A stretch of DNA of 64,000 nucleotides from a virus, in the IMG/VR virus record IMGVR_UViG_3300012936_000008, positions 1 to 64,000 of that record; one strand, written 5' to 3'. The notes below the pieces were generated by a model. That model did not search any database and had not been told where the DNA came from. It worked only from the letters and a program-made list of their open reading frames with translations. Shown here one piece after another: positions 10,601 through 20,003 of this stretch. The translations under genes and the position numbers were made by a program. Every line of letters begins with the position of its first letter. Position 1 is the first letter of the stretch.

Positions 10601-13600
10601 TACAGTCTCACCAATAACGAAAGGAGTCTCGTTAGTGTTGCTATCCTCAGAAGAGTTCTTAACGATCTCAATCAGTTTAGGAATGATATAGTTTTGGATG
10701 TTATCGTTATCGAAGAATGCATACATTCTCGTCTTAGGCTTCACACGCTCAACGTCGAAACCAACGTTACGAGAGCGGATCCATGGGATGAATGTACTAT
10801 CGATGACACTATCACCCAAGGAGCGACGGTCAATTCTAGGAACAACTCTGAGTCGAGTACCAGATCTTACCTGACGACGTGTAGTGGTAGTAGACTGAGA
10901 TGCAAGAATACGTCTAGGTACACCACGGGAGAATGAAGTCTCTCTCCAAGTTCTACCGTTAGATCTTCTAGTACCAGTCCAGGTAGTTCTCCATGCTCTC
11001 CACTGAACAGGGGCGAAACCTCTGTTGTTAGTGCCGAGTCTTTCACGAGTTGCACGGAAGTTACCTTCAATAGTAGTAACACGAGCAGGAACACGACGTG
11101 TGTCAGTCCAGTCATCCGATGCAGGCAGAAGGTCGATACGACCAATGAAGGTGAACACGTTGAATGGGTTCACGTTCTCTAATCTAGAAGCATAGGGCTG
11201 CTTGATGATCGGATCCTCTTCATAAGGAAGAGTCAGAACATTACCACCGATCTTACCACCCAGTGCAGGGTTCTCTCTCCACCAGACCAGGTTGCTAGAC
11301 AGAGCAGTGCTGTATTGCAGAGCAACGTTAGTGGTGTAGTGAGAAGGACGGAGGACACCCTCGGTGAAGTCCATCGAACACTTGAAGTCCTGATTATCAA
11401 CATCAGAGGAAGAGTGATCGGTGAAGTCATCTACCAGGAATCCATTCTTCAATCTGTCGAAACCGTCAGCATCAAATGCTTTGAGGTTTCTAGCATCAGA
11501 TTCAAGCAGTGACAGAGAGGTGTAGTATTCCAGAGACTGCAATCTACGGTCCATGTTACCGATGTCTTCCATCGTGTAACGACGCTGCTGGTGCAGTGTA
11601 ATCAGAATGTCATCTTCAACATCATACACATATGGTTCATACTGGATCTTCGCCAGCAACATAGCGTTGTCGATGTTGTCTGCTTCTGGGGGATCCTCAG
11701 CAGGGACACCCTTAGAAAGTTTGAGGTCACCATCATGTGCCATGAACAGTTTGTCCTGTCTAGGCAGATAGTATTCATAGTCAAGACGGATCTGTTCTTC
11801 TACCTTAGGAATGTTGAAGATGGTAGAACCACCTGCACCACCAGCAGAAGTAAAGACTCTTGAATCGAAGTCGAGGGACTTACAGTTAGTGAAGAAGGGT
11901 TGTTCAACAGTACCAGAACCAGATGCAAGTTCACCAACAGCAGGACGGAAGTCCAGAGTGTCGGTCAAGAACTGAGTGTTACGAGGTCCACGATCTCTGG
12001 GAATCTCAGAGAAAGTAATACCAGTGTAAGACTGGTTAGTGAAGTAATCACCAGATGCTTCATGGATGAAGTAGTCAAACACAACTGCCAACTTACGCTT
12101 GGGTTCAGAGGTGCCTGCTTTTCTTACCAGTTTAGATACACTGTAATAGTAAGAGGTAGTGTTCTTATCAAGATAGAAGTCCTGAGTAATGTTCTTAGAA
12201 CCTTTCTCGATTGCATTCTCACCGTCATCTACAACACCGACCAAAGTATTCAGATCGTCATCGAAACCATCGATGGTTTCACCAGTGTTAAAGAACTCGG
12301 TGGATACAGGAACAACGTACAGTCTATTGTTGGCAGCGTTGAAAGATACAACACGCGCTCTGGCATTGGAAGTTCTACCAATGACAACAGAACCAGGATC
12401 AAAGTATACGTTCTCTGTCAGAGTAATGAAGGGGACCTTGGCGTCCAGGTCATCCTCAGACTCATATACAGCGTGTAGACCATACACATCATTCAGAGCG
12501 AATGAGATCTCTTCGTCTTCGATACGAGTACCATACAGGTTACCGTATGCCAGACCATAATTGATAACGTCGTTCTGATTTCTGGTGCGAATGACCTTCA
12601 TGGTCCTCATCTTCGCAGCAGTCTTAATCTTCTTAGATACTGTGTTCACAGACACAGCAGCAGTCAGTGTTACCTGAGAGATGTTGTTGACTGAACCACC
12701 AGAACCGTCATTCAGACCAGTAACCTGCAAGGACTGTCTGTTAGCACCGAAGGATACACCGATAGTCGGGTTCTGCTTTTCAGATTCCTCTTCGATGTCA
12801 AGATTAGTTCCAACTGCCCAACCATATCCTGTATTGTCGTTAGCACCGACAGTAATAGTTAGGTTGTAGTTCTCACCATCAAGGGTAGTGAACTGCTCGT
12901 TCTCAGGCAGCGTGAAGGTCACGTCACCAGATGACAGAGGCTTGTTAGCAAACGTCTTGATAGTAACAAACGATTCGTCAGCAACCGACTTGATAGCACG
13001 CTTCGGCATATCGATAGCGAGTTCGCCATCTCTATTGATCTTCTCAGTGAAGTAAGGACGGAGACGTGTTACCTGAGTAGCAGGATATTCAGCGTCAGTA
13101 ATACTACCCTTAGTCAGAGAGGTATCAAGTTTTGCTTCTTGTGATCCGAAGTCAAATACAGGGGTCAGACCACTGTTCTTTCTATTGTTAGTAGTGAATG
13201 CAACGTTAGAAGGATCAATACGCTTGATACGCAGTGAAGTGCTACCTTTCTTGTCAGTATTAGTAGGAGAAATAACATCACCAGGTCTGAGATCAGCAGA
13301 GAACTCAGTATCGAAACCAGTAATGTCCTGACCACTTGCCTGATCAACAGTAATAGTCTTACCAATCATGGTAAGTGATTCTGTCAGAGCAAGAGATGCT
13401 GTAAAGATAGGAGTAGCATTGTTGCTAGATTCATAACCAACTAACTGACGAACGTCAGATCTTTCAAATGCATAGAATGCATTCAGTACATCAATAACTC
13501 TTCCGTCACGCTCAATGACTTCACCTTGCTGGAACTGACCAGATACCTGGTGTACCATTGCATAGTCAGCAGCGGCAGAGTGGACATATCCTCTTGCACC

Positions 13601-15067
13601 AGAAGAACGACCCACCAACATTTCACCGTCGATGATGCTCTGAGAAGATGCAAAGTTCAACACAGTGAACATTTGGATGTCAAAGAGGAAGCAATTATAC
13701 TTATTACCATCCTTTTCGAGTTGCAGAACTCTTGCCTTACCAATCAAGTTACCCTTGATGGTGTTAGAAGGACCAGTACCTAACCAGTCATCTCTAAGGT
13801 CAACAGTCTGATAGCACTCAGTTACGTTCTCACCAGAGATACGAGGCCATCCCCAAACGTCATATACCTCTACGGATTGTGACAGGTCAACAGGTACAAT
13901 CTGGTTCTGACGACCAACAAAGGTACGAGGTTTAGGAGTATCAACATAGGTAGGTGCCAGAATCTGTGTTCTGTAACCTTTTACATATGCTTTACCAGGA
14001 CCAATTTCCAGGGCAGCATACATCTCACTAGCAACTTGTCCATCAGGAGAAGTTTGACCAGGAGTATATACACCATTGTTGAAGTTATCGTTCAGGTGCT
14101 CTCTGGCACGTACGTCGAACGTATCGACAACATAGTCACCATGCGTTTCATACGTTCTACGAGCAATCGACTTTTCGATCTCGTTATATTCCGTACGGTC
14201 AACAAAGTTCTCAACCGACGAGTTCCTGATGCGAAGCAGTTCGATGAAGTTTTTGTCGGTCTCATCGTTGATTGGCTTTTTAACAAGTTGAGTCTTGATT
14301 CTGAATCTGTGAGCACCAGGTGCAGAGTAGTTGGACGCACCAATGGCATTGTCTGTAAGTGACGGGTCATCCTCTGGTGTAATAATAGATTCGCTAACTT
14401 CAAATCCGACTCGGTAGGATGGGTTGTTTGTGTACTGGTCAAGGATGATGTATTCAGAAGGAATATCAACGAAGTGTCCACGGATAAAGTAAACACCTTC
14501 ACTGATGTATGCAGTAGAACCGACTTGTGCGGCGTCCACTGGAAGCATCTGAGCAAACGGAGAACCAGTCTCAATCAGGGTGTTACCGAACGTAATCTCT
14601 TGTTCAGCAACCAACTGTTCGTTGTTTTGGAATCTCTTAGTGGTTGTATCAGAAGTAGTATCCCCAGATTCTACATACTTGATATAGAAAGTGATGTAAC
14701 CACGATCACTTTGAGTAGCAGGAATGGTATAAAGAACCTTTGCCTTAATACCTGTGGTCAGACCTTCAATGATCTTACCTTCAAGTTGAGTCCTATATGT
14801 TTCAACGTCTACACCCAGGAATGCCTGCTGGATTAAAATACAGTCAACGTTCAGGTCATAACCCACCTGTCCAGGGATAACCATCGCACCCTCTTTGAAG
14901 AGGTGCTGTCCCATTGCTTCGATCTGATTCTGCAAGATCGATTGCATCGTCGTAAGTTCCCTTGCTTGGATTGGGAATCCAGGTCGGAAGAGAACTCTGT
15001 AAAAGTTTTTATCCTTATCGAAATCGTCGAAGTAAGGAGAAATGTTTAGGTTTGTATTCTGGGGCAT
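7631..15067 (-). CDS. DUF4815 virion/baseplate protein, 2478 aa
   Basis: The N-terminal 430 residues (NLNISPYFDDFDKDKNFYRV, then QARELTTMQSILQNQ) are the DUF4815 domain found in structural proteins of cyanophages and other T4-like phages. An Arg-rich stretch at about 1319-1430 leads into SVIDSTFIPWIRSR and VKPKTRMYAFFDND. A conserved virion module follows (DPLAQSFLLEEQGGTFVTGV, FKSQNASTWTADQYEDLKF). The C terminus is a beta-rich region ending KVPLIKDMRAIAFAS. The gene starts 4 nt after the gp8 stop. In T4 the genes after gp8 are gp9 and gp10, so this protein may take the role of connecting the baseplate to fibres. That role is inferred. Confidence 0.88.
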   Translation of the reverse strand: MPQNTNLNISPYFDDFDKDKNFYRVLFRPGFPIQARELTTMQSILQNQIEAMGQHLFKEGAMVIPGQVGYDLNVDCILIQQAFLGVDVETYRTQLEGKIIEGLTTGIKAKVLYTIPATQSDRGYITFYIKYVESGDTTSDTTTKRFQNNEQLVAEQEITFGNTLIETGSPFAQMLPVDAAQVGSTAYISEGVYFIRGHFVDIPSEYIILDQYTNNPSYRVGFEVSESIITPEDDPSLTDNAIGASNYSAPGAHRFRIKTQLVKKPINDETDKNFIELLRIRNSSVENFVDRTEYNEIEKSIARRTYETHGDYVVDTFDVRAREHLNDNFNNGVYTPGQTSPDGQVASEMYAALEIGPGKAYVKGYRTQILAPTYVDTPKPRTFVGRQNQIVPVDLSQSVEVYDVWGWPRISGENVTECYQTVDLRDDWLGTGPSNTIKGNLIGKARVLQLEKDGNKYNCFLFDIQMFTVLNFASSQSIIDGEMLVGRSSGARGYVHSAAADYAMVHQVSGQFQQGEVIERDGRVIDVLNAFYAFERSDVRQLVGYESSNNATPIFTASLALTESLTMIGKTITVDQASGQDITGFDTEFSADLRPGDVISPTNTDKKGSTSLRIKRIDPSNVAFTTNNRKNSGLTPVFDFGSQEAKLDTSLTKGSITDAEYPATQVTRLRPYFTEKINRDGELAIDMPKRAIKSVADESFVTIKTFANKPLSSGDVTFTLPENEQFTTLDGENYNLTITVGANDNTGYGWAVGTNLDIEEESEKQNPTIGVSFGANRQSLQVTGLNDGSGGSVNNISQVTLTAAVSVNTVSKKIKTAAKMRTMKVIRTRNQNDVINYGLAYGNLYGTRIEDEEISFALNDVYGLHAVYESEDDLDAKVPFITLTENVYFDPGSVVIGRTSNARARVVSFNAANNRLYVVPVSTEFFNTGETIDGFDDDLNTLVGVVDDGENAIEKGSKNITQDFYLDKNTTSYYYSVSKLVRKAGTSEPKRKLAVVFDYFIHEASGDYFTNQSYTGITFSEIPRDRGPRNTQFLTDTLDFRPAVGELASGSGTVEQPFFTNCKSLDFDSRVFTSAGGAGGSTIFNIPKVEEQIRLDYEYYLPRQDKLFMAHDGDLKLSKGVPAEDPPEADNIDNAMLLAKIQYEPYVYDVEDDILITLHQQRRYTMEDIGNMDRRLQSLEYYTSLSLLESDARNLKAFDADGFDRLKNGFLVDDFTDHSSSDVDNQDFKCSMDFTEGVLRPSHYTTNVALQYSTALSSNLVWWRENPALGGKIGGNVLTLPYEEDPIIKQPYASRLENVNPFNVFTFIGRIDLLPASDDWTDTRRVPARVTTIEGNFRATRERLGTNNRGFAPVQWRAWRTTWTGTRRSNGRTWRETSFSRGVPRRILASQSTTTTRRQVRSGTRLRVVPRIDRRSLGDSVIDSTFIPWIRSRNVGFDVERVKPKTRMYAFFDNDNIQNYIIPKLIEIVKNSSEDSNTNETPFVIGETVYGVQSGCRFRVAAPNDGLTTNPYSATNDLLPDSYASQTGVLNIDTQVLSATVNPNFYGNFAVGEVLIGATSGARAVAKDRRLVSDLVGIIKGAFFIPNPANNSNPRWATGSRVFRLSSSEQDSRLPGAVDSAAEAEYTARGTLNTLQENILAVRNARVVRDTVTQRRTVRSVRTNTRQVGWWDPLAQSFLLEEQGGTFVTGVDIYFGTKDTKIPISMQIRPMENGYPTKDILPFSDVTLRPTEVEVSDNASIATRFNFPAPVYIPESEEHCFVLFSDSNEYKVWISRMGDIDITGTRTISEQPYAGVLFKSQNASTWTADQYEDLKFNLYRAVFNKSVIGNATFVNAELGSGNDGISSLTVNPVLTIEPKQTLTLPTGNSYNFTIGARIIQSPSNAEATIEEFDSASNPQTLTVKGIVGTFEQGFLDGNGNPFQALKSSQSLATFTLSATPSNGTPAAGDTFVGATSGATGTITSYDPALGTYGTIVANYVDKAFDGSTEQLNIAGGSIQVSGYSAVAYSGDSYTAYPAITPSTRTVDKKVVMIHPNHGMHNRSNNVKITGVISEMPPTTSTQTLSSTATQIGVSNAGSFHKIVNGRPISTTNPGYVRITSDVFAMPAPVGALPGTDGGTEAWTDISDFVPNEIIAYSDISDDGQTITVAPSGRGVGGTAALEWTTGSKVECYNLDGIPLTEINKVHSGIQDPTLDSYALVTQSVANVGIRTGGYKVQATKNIPFELITPTIQIMQFKETGVVPTLNTTSGTSIGSGSTITDQASFVNNGAYDDVQINEENYYDNPRIICSQLNEDNKLEGSKSLTMKINLNTDVDNLSPVIDLDRVSVITTSNRINNWSGGPQVLGLQSEINPQGDVSTLPYGDQNDAVYLTRVARLANVSRSIRVMISMQRYGDSNIDIYYRTQRPGSEKQMNDIGFVKIPVPDIGSTNVGEEEWEDFEYVVEGEEFQAFQIKIVMKSKNQAKVPLIKDMRAIAFAS

Positions 15068-15071
15068 CTCG

Positions 15072-16607
15072 TTAGAACTCGATTACGATTTTGATATCTT
15101 CAATTTGGTCACCAGCACGAGAAATCGCGCCTCTATTATCTATATAGATGATCTCGCCAGAGTTCGGTTCGATCTCTGACTTAGCATAACCATTGGTGAA
15201 CGACATACCAAGATCGTACTCAGTGTTGTTAATAACACGAGTAGAAATACCCGACACAACAGGGAAGTTGATGTCTGGGTCTGCCGATGTACCTGAGGTA
15301 GAACCTGTGACTGGGTTACCACCTTCAAACTCTGTGAGGTTACCAGTAATCTCAGGGAACACACCATCGATTCTGTTCTGATAGTATTTCAGAACTTTGG
15401 TTACGTTATTCCAAGAGATAACTCGACCACGAGCAGTTACCTGCTGTCCACCCACCGTTCTTGACTGAGTAATGATCTCGTCAGTCTGGAACTGTCCAGT
15501 AAAGGTAGGAGAGAAGATAACAGCTTTGGTAGCAGACAGAGTAACAGCAGATGTAAGTTCTGTCGTACCATACTGATTGGGGTTGATAACCAGACCGATA
15601 CGACGATAATCGTTGTCAGTCGGGAAGTCACCTGATCCTTCATCATAGGTGAACTTCGTGTTGATCATCACACGGTAACCGCCCAGTTCCTTGGCGGGGG
15701 ATGATCCATGACCAGTGTCGGGAGGAATGATAACGTCAATGGCAGCACCAGTACCTGTACCAGCACCAATACCGTTGACCTCATCGATAACAACCTTACC
15801 GAAAGTATATCCAGAACCACCAGAGGTCACTGTGGCATTTACAATTTTACCACCGTCAACCACCAGAGAAACACGACCACCAACGCCATCGCCTTTGATG
15901 GGGACGTTCTCATAAGTACCGTTGTTGTAACCAGTACCCGATGCTTGGATAACAACACTGTCAATCTCACCACCAACGGCATCACCTGTCACAGCAACGT
16001 CGCTGAGCACAGGCATGTAATCGTTGGAGAAGAATTTCAGAACCTGTCCAACAGGAATCGTATAGAGATACTTCCAACGGTAACCATCAGCAGTTGTGAT
16101 AATTGAAGTGGAGGTGCCAGTAGGCTCAACAGTAGAAGGTTTACCGTTAGGATCAGAAGGACTTGTCCCGTTATAGATGCACTTGTAGACTTGATACTGC
16201 GAGTTAACAACGTAGAAATCTGCGTCGTATAGTTTCGTAGCACCCGATGATGCCGTCTTTGTGGAAGAGTAATCATGGCGATACATATCATAAACATAAC
16301 CCAAACCACCAGTGGTTTGTTCTGGGGGAGTCCAGTCAATACGTCTGATAACTTGAATCGTGTCGCTAGCAAGCACACGCTTCAAAGAGATCATGTCAGA
16401 AAACGTATCACTAAACTCTTGGAACGAGTCCACAGGAGTTGGAGGAGCATTTTCATTGTCCCATTCTTGGGGACGACCAATAAACACGTACAGTCGATCT
16501 CTCGATGCACCTGCTACGAGGTCAGACTGCGTGGGATCGGCACCCTCTAACGATTTAATAAATCGCTTCGCAGTAAAAATTCTAAATTGATCTGTTAGAA
16601 GTGCCAT
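15072..16607 (-). CDS. 8: Baseplate wedge subunit gp8
   Basis: This 511-aa protein matches the T4 gp8 plan. The start (residues 1-50) has ALLTDQFRIFTAKRF and RLYVFIGRPQEWDNENAPPTP, like the T4 'ITFGRSEPWSS...APPYPTDS' block. A DRRDW-type segment appears here as VIRRIDWTPPE. The C terminus GEIIYIDNRGAISRAGDQIE aligns with T4 GEMIYMENRPPIIMAMDQTE. It is longer than T4 gp8 (334 aa) because a GxGY/Gly-rich insert of about 120 residues lies near residues 215-330. gp8 is one of the wedge proteins that joins gp7 and gp6 in the baseplate. A late promoter octamer lies just upstream, and a 4-nt gap leads to the DUF4815 gene. Confidence 0.88.
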   Translation of the reverse strand: MALLTDQFRIFTAKRFIKSLEGADPTQSDLVAGASRDRLYVFIGRPQEWDNENAPPTPVDSFQEFSDTFSDMISLKRVLASDTIQVIRRIDWTPPEQTTGGLGYVYDMYRHDYSSTKTASSGATKLYDADFYVVNSQYQVYKCIYNGTSPSDPNGKPSTVEPTGTSTSIITTADGYRWKYLYTIPVGQVLKFFSNDYMPVLSDVAVTGDAVGGEIDSVVIQASGTGYNNGTYENVPIKGDGVGGRVSLVVDGGKIVNATVTSGGSGYTFGKVVIDEVNGIGAGTGTGAAIDVIIPPDTGHGSSPAKELGGYRVMINTKFTYDEGSGDFPTDNDYRRIGLVINPNQYGTTELTSAVTLSATKAVIFSPTFTGQFQTDEIITQSRTVGGQQVTARGRVISWNNVTKVLKYYQNRIDGVFPEITGNLTEFEGGNPVTGSTSGTSADPDINFPVVSGISTRVINNTEYDLGMSFTNGYAKSEIEPNSGEIIYIDNRGAISRAGDQIEDIKIVIEF

Positions 16608-16629
16608 CTTTAAGCAGTTACCTTCCTTT

Positions 16630-16637
16630 TATTTATG
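16630..16637 (-). promoter_or_regulatory. Late promoter octamer CATAAATA
   Basis: CATAAATA on the minus strand lies 22 nt upstream of the gp8 ATG, in the short gap after the 615-aa virion gene. It belongs to the recurrent octamer set in this window. Confidence 0.6.
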
Positions 16638-16641
16638 GGGT

Positions 16642-18489
16642 TTACTCAGGTTCAGTTCTGACGAGGTTAGTGAACTCTTGTCTATTGAACGTAGAGGTAG
16701 CACCAGATGTTTGACCAGCCAAGTTATCTGACGTGGTGAACATGTAGGTATTACCATTATTCACGATGTTAGAGAGATATAACAAACGGTATCCAAAGTC
16801 GTCGGCAGTCTGATCAAACGAAACGACCGTTGCTGAAACTCCTGTCGTGCTACCAGTAACAGTTTCGCCAACCTGATATGGAGTGTCATTCCAGGTCTGA
16901 ACTTTTATAGTAGTTGTAGAAGTATGATCAACACCATCACCCAGAGCACCAGCAGTATTAATCGTGGCAGTCAGAGGTACGAGGTTAGAGTCATAAATTT
17001 GATCACCTGTTTGGAACAGCGTGGTGTTCTGTCCACCAACAGTTTCTTCAATACCATACAGTGAGGATGAAATACCACCATCAAGGTTGATCTCGTTCTC
17101 AAAGTCTGTATCAGTATTTACCAGGTCAATGATACCGTCACCAGCACCATCAACTTCATCGTCATCTTCAAATACAAATCCTTCCAAGGTGCTAATAGGA
17201 TCTGTGAATGTAATGATGCTGCCCTCATCATCCTCTAACAAGGTATGTGGACTTACACCAGTTCCTGATGATGCAGCAGAACCTGCAATGAACTGAATCA
17301 CAGCAGTCTTCTCGTTAGATCTACCACCGTCAATGAATGCCAGTTCGTCAACTTGGAACGTCAGGAACAGTTCCTTAGTCTCAGGACGCCAGTCATAAAC
17401 AATAGCAACCTTGTTACTCTTATCTTCTTCTACTCTTCTAACACGGTCAGCAACAGTGAAAGAGTATCCAGAGATGCCAGTATTAGGATCAGTTGCAAGG
17501 TTATCCAGGATCACACGCTGGTCATAACGGAAATTGATACCTCTATCACATCCAGTGAAAGAGATCGGTGTCTTACCTGTATATCTAACAATCTCTCTAC
17601 CAATCTGGAACTTACCAGAACCAGGGAAAGCGTTAGTAGTTTCTACATACAGAGTTGTGTCAGCAGGTTGAGCATCTCTGATCAACGCTGTCATATTAAA
17701 GAACGAAGACACCAGAGAAGTTCTGTTTCTCTGTGTTCTAATCAGGTTGGTATCACGAGTGAAGATAACATTAGGAGGAGATGTATATCCACCACCAGGG
17801 TTCAACAGTGTGATGTTTGAGATACGACCCAAGTTGATCTCTGCCTTTGCCTCGGCACCAGATCCACCACCACCAATAATTTGCAGAATAGGAGGAGTCT
17901 CAAAGAACTCACCCTCTGATGTAACTCTAATGTCTTCAACAACACCGAACTGATTAACTTCGGCAACACCACTAGCGCCACCTCCACCACCACCAGAGAT
18001 AACAATAGTAATATCTTCTGCGGTATAGTTTCTGCCGTTGTTCTCAACAGACAGACCAGTCACACCACCAGTAACAGGAACCAGTTCTGCACCAGATCCA
18101 CCACCACCTCTGAGGTATGCCTCAGCAGTAAAATAACCATCACCAGGTTGATTAACCTGCAAGAAACTTACAGATCCATCAGGATTCAAAAATATATTTG
18201 CATCTGCATCAGTAATACCATCATCATTACTAACAATATCCAGACGAAGAGGATCATAACCCTCACCAGGATCTACCACATCAACAGAAAGAATCTCACC
18301 GTTGTCTGCAATGTTTGCTCTAAGAACGGCGTCTCTGATAGGAGTACCACAGTTGCCAATAGACAACTTCGGTGGATCGTTAGGGTCATACCCACTACCA
18401 CCATTAGTTACGATAACGTCCTTAACTCCGTAAACAGAGTTAAAGACGGGTTCGATAGATGCACCTGATCCTGGGACTGTTCTTGGCAT
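16642..18489 (-). CDS. Virion structural protein with GxGY repeats, 615 aa
   Basis: The first 250 residues carry at least five GxGY-type beta repeats (VIVTNGGSGYDPNDPPKLSI, LLNPGGGYTSPPNVIF) with Gly-rich GGGGSGA linkers. The middle part has a cyanophage-type module (ALIRDAQPADTTLYVETTNA, FQIGREIVRYTGKTPISFTG). The end is rich in Thr/Gly, with GETVTGSTTGVSATVVSFDQ-type units. The same GxGY unit occurs in gp8, the giant and the 1488-aa protein, so the unit is shared across this baseplate. The start overlaps the upstream stop as TAATG. It is probably a wedge or fibre-attachment component. The exact role is unknown. Confidence 0.82.
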   Translation of the reverse strand: MPRTVPGSGASIEPVFNSVYGVKDVIVTNGGSGYDPNDPPKLSIGNCGTPIRDAVLRANIADNGEILSVDVVDPGEGYDPLRLDIVSNDDGITDADANIFLNPDGSVSFLQVNQPGDGYFTAEAYLRGGGGSGAELVPVTGGVTGLSVENNGRNYTAEDITIVISGGGGGGASGVAEVNQFGVVEDIRVTSEGEFFETPPILQIIGGGGSGAEAKAEINLGRISNITLLNPGGGYTSPPNVIFTRDTNLIRTQRNRTSLVSSFFNMTALIRDAQPADTTLYVETTNAFPGSGKFQIGREIVRYTGKTPISFTGCDRGINFRYDQRVILDNLATDPNTGISGYSFTVADRVRRVEEDKSNKVAIVYDWRPETKELFLTFQVDELAFIDGGRSNEKTAVIQFIAGSAASSGTGVSPHTLLEDDEGSIITFTDPISTLEGFVFEDDDEVDGAGDGIIDLVNTDTDFENEINLDGGISSSLYGIEETVGGQNTTLFQTGDQIYDSNLVPLTATINTAGALGDGVDHTSTTTIKVQTWNDTPYQVGETVTGSTTGVSATVVSFDQTADDFGYRLLYLSNIVNNGNTYMFTTSDNLAGQTSGATSTFNRQEFTNLVRTEPE

Positions 18490-19973
18490 TAGACTACCGT
18501 GATATTACCTTTCATAAGAGAGTGGATATTGCACTGATAAACATAAGTTGTACCAGCAGCAAGATCTTGTGGGACTGTCCAGTATTGGACGCCGTTGATA
18601 GATCCACTAGTTCCACTGATCTGAGAACCACCGTCAGAAACTCTCAGTTCCAAGGGGTGTCCACTGCCAGTGGTGTTATCAAATCTGTATGTAAATCCAC
18701 GATACACATAGATTGTAGGATCCGCCTGATCAGCAATACCAGGACCAGTTACCTGATATGCATTGCTGTTGTTAGCAGAGAATGAATAACTCAAAACAGG
18801 AGATGCTACTGCTTCGTATGCAGATGCTCCGCGAACCAGGGACTGTCCTGCGTTTGCACTGGGTAGTGCGACAGTGTTAGTAATAGTAAGCGTTGACCCA
18901 GATACAGCAGTAGTGATCCCAGTGCCCCCAGCAATCGTGACAGAAGAATCAGAGGCGTTAGCAGTATACGAACCAGTGTCTCCTGCAAGTGCTTGAAGGA
19001 CGTTCTGGACGACGTTGGGTGAGTCATTTGTGATCGTGATTGCGCCTGCATTCAGGTTAGTGCTGATTCCAGAACCACCAGTAAAGGTGATGGAGTCAGT
19101 TACCGTAGTTGCAGTTGTAGTACCGTTATCAGCACCAAGGGTGGTGAATACATTCTGGTTCAGGTCACCCAAGGTGCCTGTCATATCAATAGTAAGAGTA
19201 TCGCCAGAAAGACTAGTAGAGATATTTGTACCACCAACGATATTAAGAGTATCGTTAGGCGCAGATGCAGTGGTTGATCCAGTGTCACCAGTGACACTCT
19301 CAAATAAGTTTTGGGTTGTTCCACCGCTACCACCTGTTCCTTGTTCGTCATTAGCAGGTTCCCATGCACTATTACTATCATTCCATTTCAGAACCTGACC
19401 ATCAGAGGGACCACCGTTAACAGTGGTATCAACGTCAGACAGAACAGTAATACTTTGGTTCTCATCTACCAGAGGAATCCATGCGGCAGAGTGAGCAAAG
19501 TATGCCTTGCCAGTAGCGTGAACGTGAGCAAGCATACCGTGATGGTTAGTCGCATCAGGAAGGTCGCCCAAAGTAGCGTAAGGAGCGTACCATTTGAGGT
19601 ATCCATCGTCACCGTCAATATAAGTGTAAGAAGAACCAGATCCACCTGCCCACAGTTGGATATCACCAGTTCCAGTTTGTTTGATGACAATGTTGTCTGT
19701 GCCATCACAAACAATGTCATTGCCGTTGGTATCCAGGTTACCAGTCAGCAGATTGAAGTCTGCACCACGGAATGCAGGAGTCGGAGAGCTGCTCCATTGC
19801 AGGACTTGACCATCGGTAATCCCTGCACCGACATCGAACAGTACGTCAGTGTTGTTACCCAACTTCTGATACAGTTCCTCAAAGTTGGCATTATATTTAA
19901 TGGCACCATCTCTTAGGGTATCACCAGTACCATCATTTGCCGAAGATCCAATACCAACTAGCTGTTTTGCCAT
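18489..19973 (-). CDS. Tail fibre-like protein with C-terminal cupredoxin-like domain
   Basis: This is a 494-aa fibre-like protein. The N terminus (MAKQLVGIGSSANDGTGDTL, then GAIKYNANFEELYQKLG) is typical of marine phage fibre adaptors. Residues 180-375 are low-complexity Thr/Asn/Gly beta repeats (GGTNISTSLSGDTLTIDMTG and relatives). Residues about 395-494 look like a small blue-copper fold: YVYRGFTYRFDN, GHPLEL, then YQCNIHSLMKG. H439, C481, H484 and M487 are placed as the His-Cys-His-Met set of a type 1 copper site. Whether it binds copper is not shown; the fold may serve only as a stable cap or a glycan-binding tip. A late promoter octamer lies 22 nt upstream. Confidence 0.8.
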   Translation of the reverse strand: MAKQLVGIGSSANDGTGDTLRDGAIKYNANFEELYQKLGNNTDVLFDVGAGITDGQVLQWSSSPTPAFRGADFNLLTGNLDTNGNDIVCDGTDNIVIKQTGTGDIQLWAGGSGSSYTYIDGDDGYLKWYAPYATLGDLPDATNHHGMLAHVHATGKAYFAHSAAWIPLVDENQSITVLSDVDTTVNGGPSDGQVLKWNDSNSAWEPANDEQGTGGSGGTTQNLFESVTGDTGSTTASAPNDTLNIVGGTNISTSLSGDTLTIDMTGTLGDLNQNVFTTLGADNGTTTATTVTDSITFTGGSGISTNLNAGAITITNDSPNVVQNVLQALAGDTGSYTANASDSSVTIAGGTGITTAVSGSTLTITNTVALPSANAGQSLVRGASAYEAVASPVLSYSFSANNSNAYQVTGPGIADQADPTIYVYRGFTYRFDNTTGSGHPLELRVSDGGSQISGTSGSINGVQYWTVPQDLAAGTTYVYQCNIHSLMKGNITVV

Positions 19974-19995
19974 GATCGTTCTTTTTTTACAGTTC

Positions 19996-20003
19996 TATTT
20001 ATG
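19996..20003 (-). promoter_or_regulatory. Late promoter octamer CATAAATA
   Basis: CATAAATA lies 22 nt upstream of the cupredoxin-tipped fibre ATG, the same distance as at gp8. It overlaps the stop codon of the preceding YHYH gene. Confidence 0.6.

Noticed and set aside
10589-12478. Plus-strand frames opposite the DUF4815 gene
   Set aside because: They lie fully within a strongly coding frame on the other strand and are Ser/Thr/Arg-rich with no family sense.
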